From positions 1 to 60,831 of the forward strand of contig CAKRES010000017.1 of assembly GCA_934317845.1 (NCBI GenBank): DNA of 60,831 nucleotides, in the 5' to 3' direction. A program made the position numbers and the translations under genes. The DNA comes from an uncultured Lachnospiraceae bacterium. GTDB taxonomy: Bacteria; Bacillota; Clostridia; Lachnospirales; Lachnospiraceae. Numbering within the stretch: the stretch's first letter is position 1; each line of letters begins with the position of its first letter. This document shows, one piece after another, positions 26,727 to 34,757 of the stretch. Below the pieces are notes generated by a model, which searched no databases, was not told where the DNA came from, and worked only from the letters and a program-made list of their open reading frames with translations.

Positions 26727-27503
26727 ATGTCAGATTATGATTATGCAAGTCAGATGAAACAGATCCAGGCACAGAATGCACAGACGATCAGCCAATATTT
26801 TTCTAAACTGCCAACAACGACAAAAAGCAGTACCAATTCCGAGTATTCCGGAATTATCGATAACCTTCAGGATTATGGACTGATCCGTAAAGGAAGCTAC
26901 AAAAAACTGATGAAGGCGTATTATAAAAACATGGAAGAGGCAGCCAGTGATCCGGCAGATGCCAAGTCTTTTGTGTTGAGCAAAAATGATGCCAAGGCGT
27001 TGAAAAAAGATGCGGATGCCCTTGCTTCCTTTTCTTTTGAGAAATCAGAACGAACGGTAAAAGGGGAAGACGGGAAAGAAACGACCAAAGTGGATTATGA
27101 CCGCGACGGGTTATATAAAGCAGCTGCTCAGTTTGTAAAGAGTTATAATGATTCACTGGATTCCGTATCAGAGTTGGATCATACCACGATCTTAAAGCGT
27201 GCGCTTCGTATGACCAAACAGACTTCCGTCAGTGAGAACCTTCTTTCCGAGGCGGGCATTACCATTGACAAGAATAACAAGTTATCCATTGATGAAGAGA
27301 AATTTAAAAAGGCAGATGATTCCGTGTTAAAGACTCTGTTCCACGGATCTAACTCCTATGTGAAAAAGATTGCAGATAAGGCAGCAGAGATTGGAAATCT
27401 GTCAGAAAATGCAGCCAGAACCCTGACAGGGGATCGTACCTATACGTCTGGCGGCAATCTGACCAACATTTCTACGAGTACAATGTACGATAGTTTCTTA
27501 TAG
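26727..27503 (+). CDS. Small FliD-C-terminal-like protein
   Basis: The 258-residue product has no signal peptide. Its second half (about residues 125-215) resembles the C-terminal part of flagellar cap protein FliD: QFVKSYNDSLDSVSEL followed by LLSEAGITIDKNNKLSIDEEKFKKADDSVLKTLF. The N-terminus is Gln/Ser/Thr-rich. It is immediately followed by a second, larger protein of the same kind. No flagellar genes are in the window. Function is unknown; a filament- or surface-associated role is inference from similarity. Confidence 0.75.
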   Translation: MSDYDYASQMKQIQAQNAQTISQYFSKLPTTTKSSTNSEYSGIIDNLQDYGLIRKGSYKKLMKAYYKNMEEAASDPADAKSFVLSKNDAKALKKDADALASFSFEKSERTVKGEDGKETTKVDYDRDGLYKAAAQFVKSYNDSLDSVSELDHTTILKRALRMTKQTSVSENLLSEAGITIDKNNKLSIDEEKFKKADDSVLKTLFHGSNSYVKKIADKAAEIGNLSENAARTLTGDRTYTSGGNLTNISTSTMYDSFL

Positions 27504-27542
27504 TATAGAGCGGAAGTCACAGAACAAGAAGGTGGTGAGGCA

Positions 27543-28877
27543 GTGGCACTTACAATTGATGACGCGGTCAATGTGAGAAAACAGTTATTGGTCAGAAATG
27601 CAGGGCAGGGAAAAAATGCAGGCAGCTATTATGATAAGGTGTATGAGAATCTGCAGCAATCAATGGAAAGCGGAGCAACTGCGGCAAGTTCTTCCGGGAT
27701 CGGCCTGTTAAAGAAGATCACAGGAGAAGCAACGATAAAAGACATGAATCAGATCAAGCATCTGCTTCAAAAAGAAGGGACACAGAAGGCGAGTGTCAAA
27801 CAGTTGTCAGAAAAGCTGTCGGCATTGCTTTTGGCAACGAAAGCTCTTTCTGCCCAGACAACGGGATCTGCTTTTGTAAAGAACCGTCCGACAGACAAGA
27901 CAGTGAACGATTATTTTGATATTACCTGTTCGAAAGACGGCCCGTCCTTTTCTCTCGATGTGAAACAGCTTGCAAAGGCACAGGAGAACGAGGGTGCAGA
28001 GCTGTCGCTGTCGCAAAAGACAGCATTTGCCGGAGGACGAAGATATTTTGATCTTACGGTCGACGGAAAAACGAGTTCTTTAGTGGTCAAGATCGAGGCA
28101 GAGGATACCAATCAGTCCGTACTGCAAAAGGTGGTAAACGTGATCAATAATGCAAATGCAGGCGTGACTGCTTCCGTAGAAAAAAAGGATGGGGATACCG
28201 GATATGTAAAGATCACATGTAATGGAACGGGAGCACCTCTTCAGGATGATAAGGATGTGTTTCACTTCACGGATTTTTCCAATGATGGTTTTGTGGAAGC
28301 ATTGCAGCTGAACCACATGACACAGCAGGGACAGGATGCCATATTTAATTTTAATCATGCGCAAGAAGATACAACCTATATGTATAATGAAGCGGAGATT
28401 GATGGCAGTGTCCACCTTGCTTTTAAAAAGGTAACAGAAGGAGCGATGGATTTTTCATTTGAATATGATCGGGATGCGCTCTGTGATAAGATCAGATCGT
28501 ATGTGGAGGCCTTTAACGAAGCCAAGCATGCTATAAAGACCGGAGGATATGAAGCCCTAAAAAACTATCTGTCCAAAGTGATCGGTGTGACAAAGGGAAA
28601 GGCGGAAGCACTTACCAATATGGGGATTACAATGGATTCCGATGGGGAAATGCATTTTAATGAAGGTTTATTTTATAATACATCCATGACCGAATTGAAA
28701 AAAACGTGGAATGCTGAAAAGGACGGATACGCAGTCGTGGTAGAGGATAATCTAACAAAGATGTCCGCCTATATGGATCGTCTGTCTGGAAAGACCAAGA
28801 AGTATTATGGATTAAAAGCCAAAAAGAGCAATGCTGCTTTACGGGAAAAACTAAATCAACAGAAACAGGGGCAGTGA
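27543..28877 (+). CDS. FliD-like protein, larger partner
   Basis: The 444-residue product starts with GTG at 27543, preceded by AGGTGGTGAGG. It begins with a helical region, then a beta-rich part (about residues 130-300, YFDLTVDGKTSSLVVKIEAED and VINNANAGVTASVEKKDG) of the kind seen in FliD/flagellin-domain proteins. The C-terminal helix region contains SYVEAFNEAKHAI and the ALTNMGITMDSDGEMHFNEGLFYN pattern typical of FliD C-termini. No secretion signal is visible, consistent with type III-like export or a cytoplasmic location. It is probably co-transcribed with the preceding small homologue. Confidence 0.72.
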   Translation: MALTIDDAVNVRKQLLVRNAGQGKNAGSYYDKVYENLQQSMESGATAASSSGIGLLKKITGEATIKDMNQIKHLLQKEGTQKASVKQLSEKLSALLLATKALSAQTTGSAFVKNRPTDKTVNDYFDITCSKDGPSFSLDVKQLAKAQENEGAELSLSQKTAFAGGRRYFDLTVDGKTSSLVVKIEAEDTNQSVLQKVVNVINNANAGVTASVEKKDGDTGYVKITCNGTGAPLQDDKDVFHFTDFSNDGFVEALQLNHMTQQGQDAIFNFNHAQEDTTYMYNEAEIDGSVHLAFKKVTEGAMDFSFEYDRDALCDKIRSYVEAFNEAKHAIKTGGYEALKNYLSKVIGVTKGKAEALTNMGITMDSDGEMHFNEGLFYNTSMTELKKTWNAEKDGYAVVVEDNLTKMSAYMDRLSGKTKKYYGLKAKKSNAALREKLNQQKQGQ

Positions 28878-28897
28878 GAGATCACTGCCTTATTTTA
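28868..28897 (+). terminator. Possible terminator overlapping the FliD-like stop codon
   Basis: An 8-bp perfect stem (28870-28877 with 28882-28889, ggcagtga/tcactgcc) with a GAGA loop is followed by TTATTTTAT. The stop codon is part of the stem. Confidence 0.5.
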
Positions 28898-28913
28898 TAA
28901 AAATGAGGATAAC

Positions 28914-30038
28914 ATGAAACAGATTGTTAAAGGATGTATTATAGCCGGCTTGCTGCTTCTTGTGATCATAATGTGCAAGGCATCGCCGGGAAAACTGAAA
29001 ATAGCAAAGCAGTGGCTTGGCGAAAGGGTGGTCACCGTAAATACCAGACAAGAGCTTCTTTCCCATATAGAGCAGGATATGGAGAAGAAACGGGTGACAC
29101 AGGCAACGTATCGGCTGCCCAAAAAGCTGGAAGCGGATGTGGAAAAGATCAATCTCTCCTTGCGGGAAGACACCTTATTTTACGGAACGGTATTGCAATA
29201 TAAAATGTATCAGCTTCCGTTGGCAAAGGATATTCTGGTGACACTTTATTATCGCTATTCGGAGGAAGGGAATGTACTTTGTTATCTGAAACAGGAAGAT
29301 CCGGTATTGCTTTCTTCTAAGCGGGAAAAACAACTTTATGAAAAGGTACTGGAGATTCTGACAACAACGTTGGAACAGAGCATGTCAGATTATGAGAAAG
29401 AACTGGCATTGCATGATTATCTGGTGAATAATTGTGAGTATGAGGAACAATCTTCAGATTCGGATGGAGATTGGCATAGTGCCTATGGAGCGCTGGTCAA
29501 TGGACGTGCGGTATGTTCCGGCTACAGCCATGCGATGTATCTTTTGCTGCAAGCGGAAAACATTTCCTGCCATATCATCAATGGAACAGGAAGAGAGCCG
29601 GAAACAAATGAACAGGTTCCACATTCGTGGAATCAGGTGCAGATTGCAAAGGACTGGTACCAGTTGGATGCTACATGGGACGATCCGCTGAATCAGGCAG
29701 ATACCGGAATCACACACAGTTATTTTAATATTACCGATGAGCAAATGGAGCGGGATCATGACTGGACTAAAAAAGATGGCAAGGCGTGTACTGCATATAC
29801 CTACAACTACTATGTATATGAGAAACACTTCTGCCAGACACTAAAGGAAGCACGTTCCCTGATACAGACACAATTTCAAAACAAAGAAACAATGACGGAG
29901 CTGTGGATCAAAAGTGGAAACTGCAACGACCGGGAACTTTCTATGTTATATGAGCTTGACAGCAGTGTCAGAAAACTCAGCTATGGAGTGCGGAAAATGA
30001 AAGAAGGCTATATCTTGACGTTGTATATTACATATTAG
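28914..30038 (+). CDS. Membrane-anchored transglutaminase-like protein
   Basis: The 374-residue product has an N-terminal hydrophobic anchor (about residues 6-22) and a transglutaminase-like (papain-fold) domain at about 150-300. The catalytic triad candidates are visible: Cys in GRAVCSGYSHAM, His in HSWNQV and Asp in QLDATWDDP. Such proteins act outside the cell as peptidases or cross-linkers. Whether the N-terminus is an uncleaved anchor or a weak lipobox (IIMC) is unclear. It follows the FliD-like pair after a short hairpin. Confidence 0.85.
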   Translation: MKQIVKGCIIAGLLLLVIIMCKASPGKLKIAKQWLGERVVTVNTRQELLSHIEQDMEKKRVTQATYRLPKKLEADVEKINLSLREDTLFYGTVLQYKMYQLPLAKDILVTLYYRYSEEGNVLCYLKQEDPVLLSSKREKQLYEKVLEILTTTLEQSMSDYEKELALHDYLVNNCEYEEQSSDSDGDWHSAYGALVNGRAVCSGYSHAMYLLLQAENISCHIINGTGREPETNEQVPHSWNQVQIAKDWYQLDATWDDPLNQADTGITHSYFNITDEQMERDHDWTKKDGKACTAYTYNYYVYEKHFCQTLKEARSLIQTQFQNKETMTELWIKSGNCNDRELSMLYELDSSVRKLSYGVRKMKEGYILTLYITY

Positions 30039-30079
30039 TGTGGTATGCTACTTAACAAATAGGAACAGGAGGAAAACAA

Positions 30080-30490
30080 ATGGACGAGTTTTTAAGAGAA
30101 CTTCAGGAAACAATTCATGGAAATGTATCACTGCAAGTGGAGCAGGATACGTTGAATTATTATAGAAATTATTTCAGAGAGCAGAAAGCAGCCGGAAAAA
30201 GTGAGCAGCAGATCGTAACGGAGCTTGGCAATGGACGTATCATTGGACGAAGCGTTATGGATGCCAACCCGGGCGGAGCCAAAGAAACAATGGGCAGTCA
30301 GAGTCGTTATACAGAAACATCTTCGGCAGACAAGCCATCAGTATGGGAGCAGATCAAGGTATTTGCTGTAATTGCAGCGGTGCTGATTGTGGTACTTTTT
30401 GTAGTAGGACTGGTCTTTCGGGTTGTGTGGGCAGTGCTTCCACTTGTATTAGTGATCATGCTGATTGTGTGGCTGGTCAAAAAAATATAA
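30080..30490 (+). CDS. HAAS/DUF1700-like small membrane protein
   Basis: The 136-residue product has an N-terminal helical domain (about residues 1-55) of the HAAS type (FLRELQETIHGNVS, then YYRNYF, then SEQQIVTELGNGRIIGRSVMDAN), a polar linker and two hydrophobic segments at the C-terminus (about 94-115 and 116-133). HAAS-domain proteins often occur with PadR regulators, but none is adjacent here. Function is unknown. Confidence 0.8.
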   Translation: MDEFLRELQETIHGNVSLQVEQDTLNYYRNYFREQKAAGKSEQQIVTELGNGRIIGRSVMDANPGGAKETMGSQSRYTETSSADKPSVWEQIKVFAVIAAVLIVVLFVVGLVFRVVWAVLPLVLVIMLIVWLVKKI

Positions 30491-30509
30491 ATTTTCGTTA
30501 AAAAAATTG

Positions 30510-30538
30510 TTGACAAGATTTGGTTTGTGTACTATACT
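30510..30538 (+). promoter_or_regulatory. Strong sigma-A promoter of the tRNA-Val/tRNA-Met operon
   Basis: A perfect -35 TTGACA (30510-30515), a 17-bp spacer and TATACT (30533-30538) lie 28 bp before the first tRNA. Confidence 0.85.
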
Positions 30539-30566
30539 GACGTAGTGCTGTTGAGAGACAGGCGAT

Positions 30567-30639
30567 GGAATCTTAGCTCAGCTGGGAGAGCATCTGCCTT
30601 ACAAGCAGAGGGTCACAGGTTCGAGCCCTGTAGGTTCCA
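30567..30639 (+). tRNA. tRNA-Val (anticodon TAC)
   Basis: A complete cloverleaf: acceptor GGAATCT pairs with AGGTTCC (one G-U), the D stem is GCTC/GAGC, and the anticodon stem TCTGC/GCAGA encloses loop CTTACAA with anticodon TAC at 30600-30602. TTCGAGC marks the T loop. CCA is not encoded. Confidence 0.95.
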
Positions 30640-30665
30640 TTTGGCGTAAGCCATATTAAACATTT

Positions 30666-30739
30666 GGCGGAGTAGCTCAGTTGGCTAGAGCACACGGTTC
30701 ATACCCGTGGTGTCAGGAGTTCAAATCTCCTCTCCGCTA
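30666..30739 (+). tRNA. tRNA-Met (anticodon CAT, elongator type)
   Basis: A complete cloverleaf with acceptor GGCGGAG pairing with CTCCGCT (G-U at the first pair) and anticodon loop TTCATAC (CAT at 30700-30702). The body resembles Firmicute elongator tRNA-Met and lacks initiator-type GGG/CCC anticodon stem pairs. An Ile (lysidine) tRNA is the less likely alternative. CCA is not encoded. Confidence 0.92.
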
Positions 30740-30748
30740 CTAACATTC

Positions 30749-30781
30749 AGCTTGAAAACAATTGTTTTCAAGCTTTTTTTT
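30749..30781 (+). terminator. Rho-independent terminator of the tRNA operon
   Basis: A 26-base perfect palindrome (30749-30774) is followed by eight T residues. Confidence 0.92.
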
Positions 30782-30812
30782 GTAAATGCTGTAACCACAA
30801 GGAGGAAATGAA

Positions 30813-31367
30813 ATGAGAATCGGAAATGGATATGATGTACATCAATTAGTAGAGGGGCGGGATCTGATCATCGGCGGTGTGAAGATTCCATATGAAAAGG
30901 GATTGCTGGGACATTCGGATGCAGATGTATTACTGCATGCGATCATGGATGCTCTGCTTGGTGCAGCGGCATTAGGAGATATCGGGCAGCATTTTCCTGA
31001 TACAGATCCTGATTATAAAGGGGCAGACAGCATAAAATTATTAAAGGAAGTAAAGAAACTTTTAGACGAGCGGCTTTATGTAGTGGGCAATATTGATGCG
31101 ACTGTCATTGCGCAAAAGCCAAAGATGGCACCTCATATCAAGCAGATGATCGTCAATGTGGCAGAGGCATTGGATATTGATGAAAGTCAGGTCAATATTA
31201 AAGCGACAACCGAAGAACATCTGGGCTTTACCGGACAGGGGCTTGGGATCAGTGCAAGTGCGGTCTGTATTTTAGAGACATTGGAGGAAGCGAGCCGGGC
31301 AGCAAGCTATGACGCAGGTTCTGCAGCATGTGGCGGATGCAGTGGGTGCAGCGTGGCAAATAACTAG
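30813..31367 (+). CDS. ispF: 2-C-methyl-D-erythritol 2,4-cyclodiphosphate synthase
   Basis: IspF makes the cyclic diphosphate intermediate of the MEP pathway. The 184-residue product has the metal-binding GYDVHQL motif at its N-terminus, GHSDADVLLHAIMDALLGAAALGDIGQHFPDTD, and the GFTGQGLGISASAV end of the core. Family members usually stop at about 157-160 residues; here about 25 extra residues end in a Cys-rich tail (CGGCSGC). That tail could bind metal or be incidental. The start follows AAGGAGG. Confidence 0.95.
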   Translation: MRIGNGYDVHQLVEGRDLIIGGVKIPYEKGLLGHSDADVLLHAIMDALLGAAALGDIGQHFPDTDPDYKGADSIKLLKEVKKLLDERLYVVGNIDATVIAQKPKMAPHIKQMIVNVAEALDIDESQVNIKATTEEHLGFTGQGLGISASAVCILETLEEASRAASYDAGSAACGGCSGCSVANN

Positions 31368-31436
31368 ACATTTGGGATGGCATATTGACAAATGGCATGT
31401 GATTACTTAAAGTAGATGTGACCAGAAAGGAATGAG

Positions 31437-32849
31437 ATGATGAGAATATATAATACCTTAACAAAATCAAAGCAGGAGTTTCATCCGATCAAGGAGGGAA
31501 AAGTAGGTATGTATGTGTGCGGACCTACCGTATATAACTATATTCATATAGGAAATGCCCGCCCGATGATCGTGTTTGATACAGTGCGCCGTTATTTGGA
31601 GTACAAAGGATACGAGGTAAATTATGTATCCAACTTTACGGATGTTGATGACAAGATCATCAAAAAGGCAATGGAAGAGGGCGTGGATGCTTCCGAGATT
31701 TCCGAGCGTTACATCAAGGAGTGCCAGAAGGATATGGCGGATCTGAATGTAAAAGAAGCGACGCACCATCCAAAGGCAACAGAAGAGATCGACGGTATGA
31801 TCGCAATGATCCAATCTCTGATCGAAAAGGGCTATGCCTATGAGGTAAATGGAACCGTGTATTACCGCGTAAAACGGTTTCACGGATATGGAAAATTATC
31901 ACACAAAAATCTGGACGATATGCAGTCCGGACATCGTGATATTTTAGTAACAGGAGAGACAGAGAAAGAAGATCCTATGGATTTTGTACTCTGGAAGCCA
32001 AAGAAGGAGGGCGAGCCGGCATGGGCTTCTCCATGGGGAGAGGGACGCCCGGGATGGCACATTGAATGTTCGGTAATGAGCAAAAAGTATGTGGGTGATA
32101 CCTTAGATATTCATGCCGGAGGAGAAGACCTTATTTTCCCTCATCATGAAAATGAGATCGCACAGAGTGAGGCTGCCAACGGTGTTCCATTTGCTAATTA
32201 CTGGATGCACAACGCATTTTTAAATATTGACAATAAGAAAATGAGTAAATCAGCGGGTAATTTCTTTACCGTGCGTGATATTGCAGAAAAATTTCCTCTG
32301 CAGGTGCTTCGTTTCTTTATGCTGAGCGTGCATTACAGAAGTCCGTTAAACTTTTCTGACACGCTGGTGCAGTCTGCGAAAAATGGACTGGATCGTATCT
32401 TAACAGCAGTGGAAAGTGCGAAAGAGGTGCTTTCTAAGCTTCCGCAAGGAAAGCAGGCGGAGAAGCCGGAGGAAGAATCTTACAAGCAGCTTCAGGCACT
32501 GCGTGAGAAATTCGAGGCGGCCATGGAGGATGACTTCAACACAGCAGATGCGATCGCAGCCATTTTTGAGATGGTAAAATTATCCAACATTACCGTTGAT
32601 GAGAATGCAAGCTATGATTATGCAAAGAGTGTGATAGACGAGATCGAGCAGCTTTGCGGCGTGCTTGGCATTGAGACAGAGAAGAAGGAAGAAATGCTGG
32701 ATGAAGAGATCGAGGCAATGATCGAGGAACGGCAGCAGGCAAGAAAAAACAAGAATTTTAAAAAAGCAGATGAGATCCGTGATGCACTGCTTGAAAAGGG
32801 AATCCAGCTCAAGGATACAAGAGAAGGCGTAAAATGGAGCAGAGTGTAA
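31437..32849 (+). CDS. cysS: Cysteinyl-tRNA synthetase
   Basis: CysS charges tRNA-Cys. The 470-residue class I synthetase has the HIGH-type motif HIGNARP (near residue 37), KMSKS (near 265), and zinc ligands in CGPTVY, HIECSV and PHHENE. The start codon is doubled (ATGATG at 31437 and 31440), and either may be used; AAAGG lies upstream. No T-box leader is present. It is followed by mrnC-rlmB-sigH, the conserved Firmicute order. Confidence 0.97.
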   Translation: MMRIYNTLTKSKQEFHPIKEGKVGMYVCGPTVYNYIHIGNARPMIVFDTVRRYLEYKGYEVNYVSNFTDVDDKIIKKAMEEGVDASEISERYIKECQKDMADLNVKEATHHPKATEEIDGMIAMIQSLIEKGYAYEVNGTVYYRVKRFHGYGKLSHKNLDDMQSGHRDILVTGETEKEDPMDFVLWKPKKEGEPAWASPWGEGRPGWHIECSVMSKKYVGDTLDIHAGGEDLIFPHHENEIAQSEAANGVPFANYWMHNAFLNIDNKKMSKSAGNFFTVRDIAEKFPLQVLRFFMLSVHYRSPLNFSDTLVQSAKNGLDRILTAVESAKEVLSKLPQGKQAEKPEEESYKQLQALREKFEAAMEDDFNTADAIAAIFEMVKLSNITVDENASYDYAKSVIDEIEQLCGVLGIETEKKEEMLDEEIEAMIEERQQARKNKNFKKADEIRDALLEKGIQLKDTREGVKWSRV

Positions 32850-33337
32850 TGGAGAAACAAGATAGCAGAGAAAAAGAGGCGTTATGGGTTCCGGTATATG
32901 AAGCATTTGAACAGTCTTTCGGATTAGAGCCTGTGGATGTAAAAACGTATTCGCCTCTGGCACTTGCATATTTGGGAGATACTGTATATGATATGATTTT
33001 TAAAACGATCGTGGTAAGCCGGCATAATATGGCAGCACACAAATATCACAAAAAAGTCTGTCAGTATGTCAGTGCTGTGGCACAGTCCCAGATGGTAGAA
33101 GTACTGCTGGATCTGTTTACGGAAGAAGAACTTCTGGTATATAAAAGAGGACGCAATTCCAAACCATACAATAAAGCGAAAAATGCGTCGCCGATCGAAT
33201 ACCAGCGGGCAACCGGATTGGAATCCCTGATGGGGTATCTGTATCTATCCGGACGGATCGATCGTATCATAGAGCTGCTGCGGGAAGGACTGCAGCGATT
33301 AGAGACAGGAGAACAACATGGCGAAGAAAGAGAATAA
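32834..33337 (+). CDS. mrnC: Mini-ribonuclease III
   Basis: MrnC processes the ends of 23S rRNA precursor and lacks the double-stranded RNA-binding domain of RNase III. The 167-residue product has the RNase III-like signature AYLGDTVYDMIFKTIVV and the RGRNSKPYNKAKNASPIEYQ stretch. It overlaps cysS by 16 bp (start at 32834, with AGAAGG upstream) and rlmB by 20 bp, so all three are translationally coupled. Confidence 0.94.
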   Translation: MEQSVMEKQDSREKEALWVPVYEAFEQSFGLEPVDVKTYSPLALAYLGDTVYDMIFKTIVVSRHNMAAHKYHKKVCQYVSAVAQSQMVEVLLDLFTEEELLVYKRGRNSKPYNKAKNASPIEYQRATGLESLMGYLYLSGRIDRIIELLREGLQRLETGEQHGEERE

Positions 33338-34124
33338 AAATTATAAAAGAGAGTCAGGAAAAGCTTTTTCTGAGAGAAAGAACAAATCGTCAGAAGGAAT
33401 CGTGGAAGGCAGAAATGCGGTCTTAGAAGCATTCCGTGCCGGACAGACGGTAGAGCGTGTCAGTGTACTGCGAGGATGTCATGATGGTCCGATCGAAACG
33501 ATCGTGCGGGAAGCCAAAAAGAGCGGCTGTCAGATTGATTTTGTAGAAAAAGAACGGTTAGAGCAGCTTTCCCCAACCGGAAAACATCAGGGTGTAGTCG
33601 CACGGGTAGCTGCCTTTCATTACAGTGAGATCGAAGATATGTTAAAAGAGGCAGAAGAAAAGGGCGAAGATCCATTTCTGATCCTGCTGGATGAGATTGA
33701 AGATCCACATAACTTAGGAGCGATCATCCGTACTGCCAATCAGGCAGGTGCGCACGGCGTGATCATTCCAAAGCATCGTGCGGTAGGTTTAACTGCCACT
33801 GTGGCACGTACCTCAGCAGGTGCTATTCACTATACCAAGGTGGCAAAGGTGACAAATCTTACCAAAACAATGGAGGAGCTGAAAAAGAAAGGCTTCTGGT
33901 TTGTGTGTGCAGATATGGATGGAGAGCTGATGTACGATCATGATCTGACCGGACCGATCGGTCTGGTGATCGGAAATGAGGGCAGCGGTGTGAGCCGCCT
34001 GGTGAAGGAAGCCTGTGATTTTAATGCCTGCATTCCGATGAAAGGACAGATCGATTCGTTGAATGCATCGGTTGCTGCTGGAATCCTGGCCTATGAGATC
34101 GTGCGGCAGCGTATGCAGAAATAA
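33318..34124 (+). CDS. rlmB: 23S rRNA 2'-O-ribose methyltransferase (RlmB/SpoU family)
   Basis: The 268-residue product has an N-terminal substrate-binding domain (about residues 30-105, starting GIVEGRNAVLEAF) and a SpoU/TrmH knotted methyltransferase domain with LDEIEDPHNLGAIIRTANQAG, GNEGSGVSRLV and PMKGQIDSLNASVAAGI. These motifs define SAM-dependent ribose methylation. An extra basic segment of about 30 residues precedes the first domain. The gene ends just before sigH; the yacP/rae1 gene found between them in B. subtilis is absent. Confidence 0.93.
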   Translation: MAKKENKNYKRESGKAFSERKNKSSEGIVEGRNAVLEAFRAGQTVERVSVLRGCHDGPIETIVREAKKSGCQIDFVEKERLEQLSPTGKHQGVVARVAAFHYSEIEDMLKEAEEKGEDPFLILLDEIEDPHNLGAIIRTANQAGAHGVIIPKHRAVGLTATVARTSAGAIHYTKVAKVTNLTKTMEELKKKGFWFVCADMDGELMYDHDLTGPIGLVIGNEGSGVSRLVKEACDFNACIPMKGQIDSLNASVAAGILAYEIVRQRMQK

Positions 34125-34137
34125 GAAGAGGGACACT

Positions 34138-34743
34138 ATGGATTACAGGGAATATGAGGATGAGGAGAACGTACGCTTTTGTCGTCAGGGTGACGATGAG
34201 GCTATGGAATATCTGTTAAAAAAGTATCGCGGAATGGTGCGTAAGGAAACGAGAAAACTCTACCTGATCGGAGCAGAGGAAGAGGATCTGACACAGGAGG
34301 GGATGATCGGTCTTTTTAAGGCAATCCGTGATTATGATCTGGAGAAAGGAACAGACTTTGCACTGTTTGCGCATGTCTGCATTGTTCGCCAGCTATACTC
34401 GGCGGTAACGGCATCCAATCGTAAAAAAAATATCCCTTTAAATGAGTATACCTCGTTATATGCTACGGTAGAAAAAGAAGATAATCCGGTCACGTTAGAG
34501 GATGTGCTGCGTGCGGATGGTGTAGATCCGGAGGAACAGGTACTCGCACGGGAGAAGGAAACAGAGATTTGGGAGCAGATTGATAAACAGCTCAGCAATA
34601 TGGAAAAAGAAGTACTCAAGCATTATCTGAAAGGGGATAGCTATAGCGAGATCGCCGGTAAACTTGGAAAAGAAAAAAAAGCAATTGATAATGCCATTCA
34701 AAGAATACGCGCAAAATTATCGGGACTTCGAAATCTTGCATAA
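34138..34743 (+). CDS. sigH: RNA polymerase sigma factor SigH
   Basis: SigH (Spo0H) directs early sporulation transcription. The 201-residue product has region 2 (DLTQEGMIGLFKAIRDYD) and a C-terminal region 4 helix-turn-helix (YSEIAGKLGKEKKAIDNAIQRIRAKL). The start at 34138 follows GAAGAGGG; an upstream in-frame ATG at 34063 would lie within rlmB. The cysS-mrnC-rlmB-sigH order supports identity as SigH and not another sigma-70 member. Confidence 0.94.
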   Translation: MDYREYEDEENVRFCRQGDDEAMEYLLKKYRGMVRKETRKLYLIGAEEEDLTQEGMIGLFKAIRDYDLEKGTDFALFAHVCIVRQLYSAVTASNRKKNIPLNEYTSLYATVEKEDNPVTLEDVLRADGVDPEEQVLAREKETEIWEQIDKQLSNMEKEVLKHYLKGDSYSEIAGKLGKEKKAIDNAIQRIRAKLSGLRNLA

Positions 34744-34757
34744 GGAGTGAAAAAAAT

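Noticed and set aside
30666..30739. G-U first pair in tRNA-Met as a sign of an initiator or defective tRNA
   Set aside because: From memory this pair also occurs in Firmicute elongator tRNA-Met, and the anticodon stem lacks the initiator GC pairs.
31368..31436. Possible T-box leader upstream of cysS (and of glnS)
   Set aside because: The gaps (about 70 and 12 bases) are too short for a T-box and no T-box core sequence or terminator is present.
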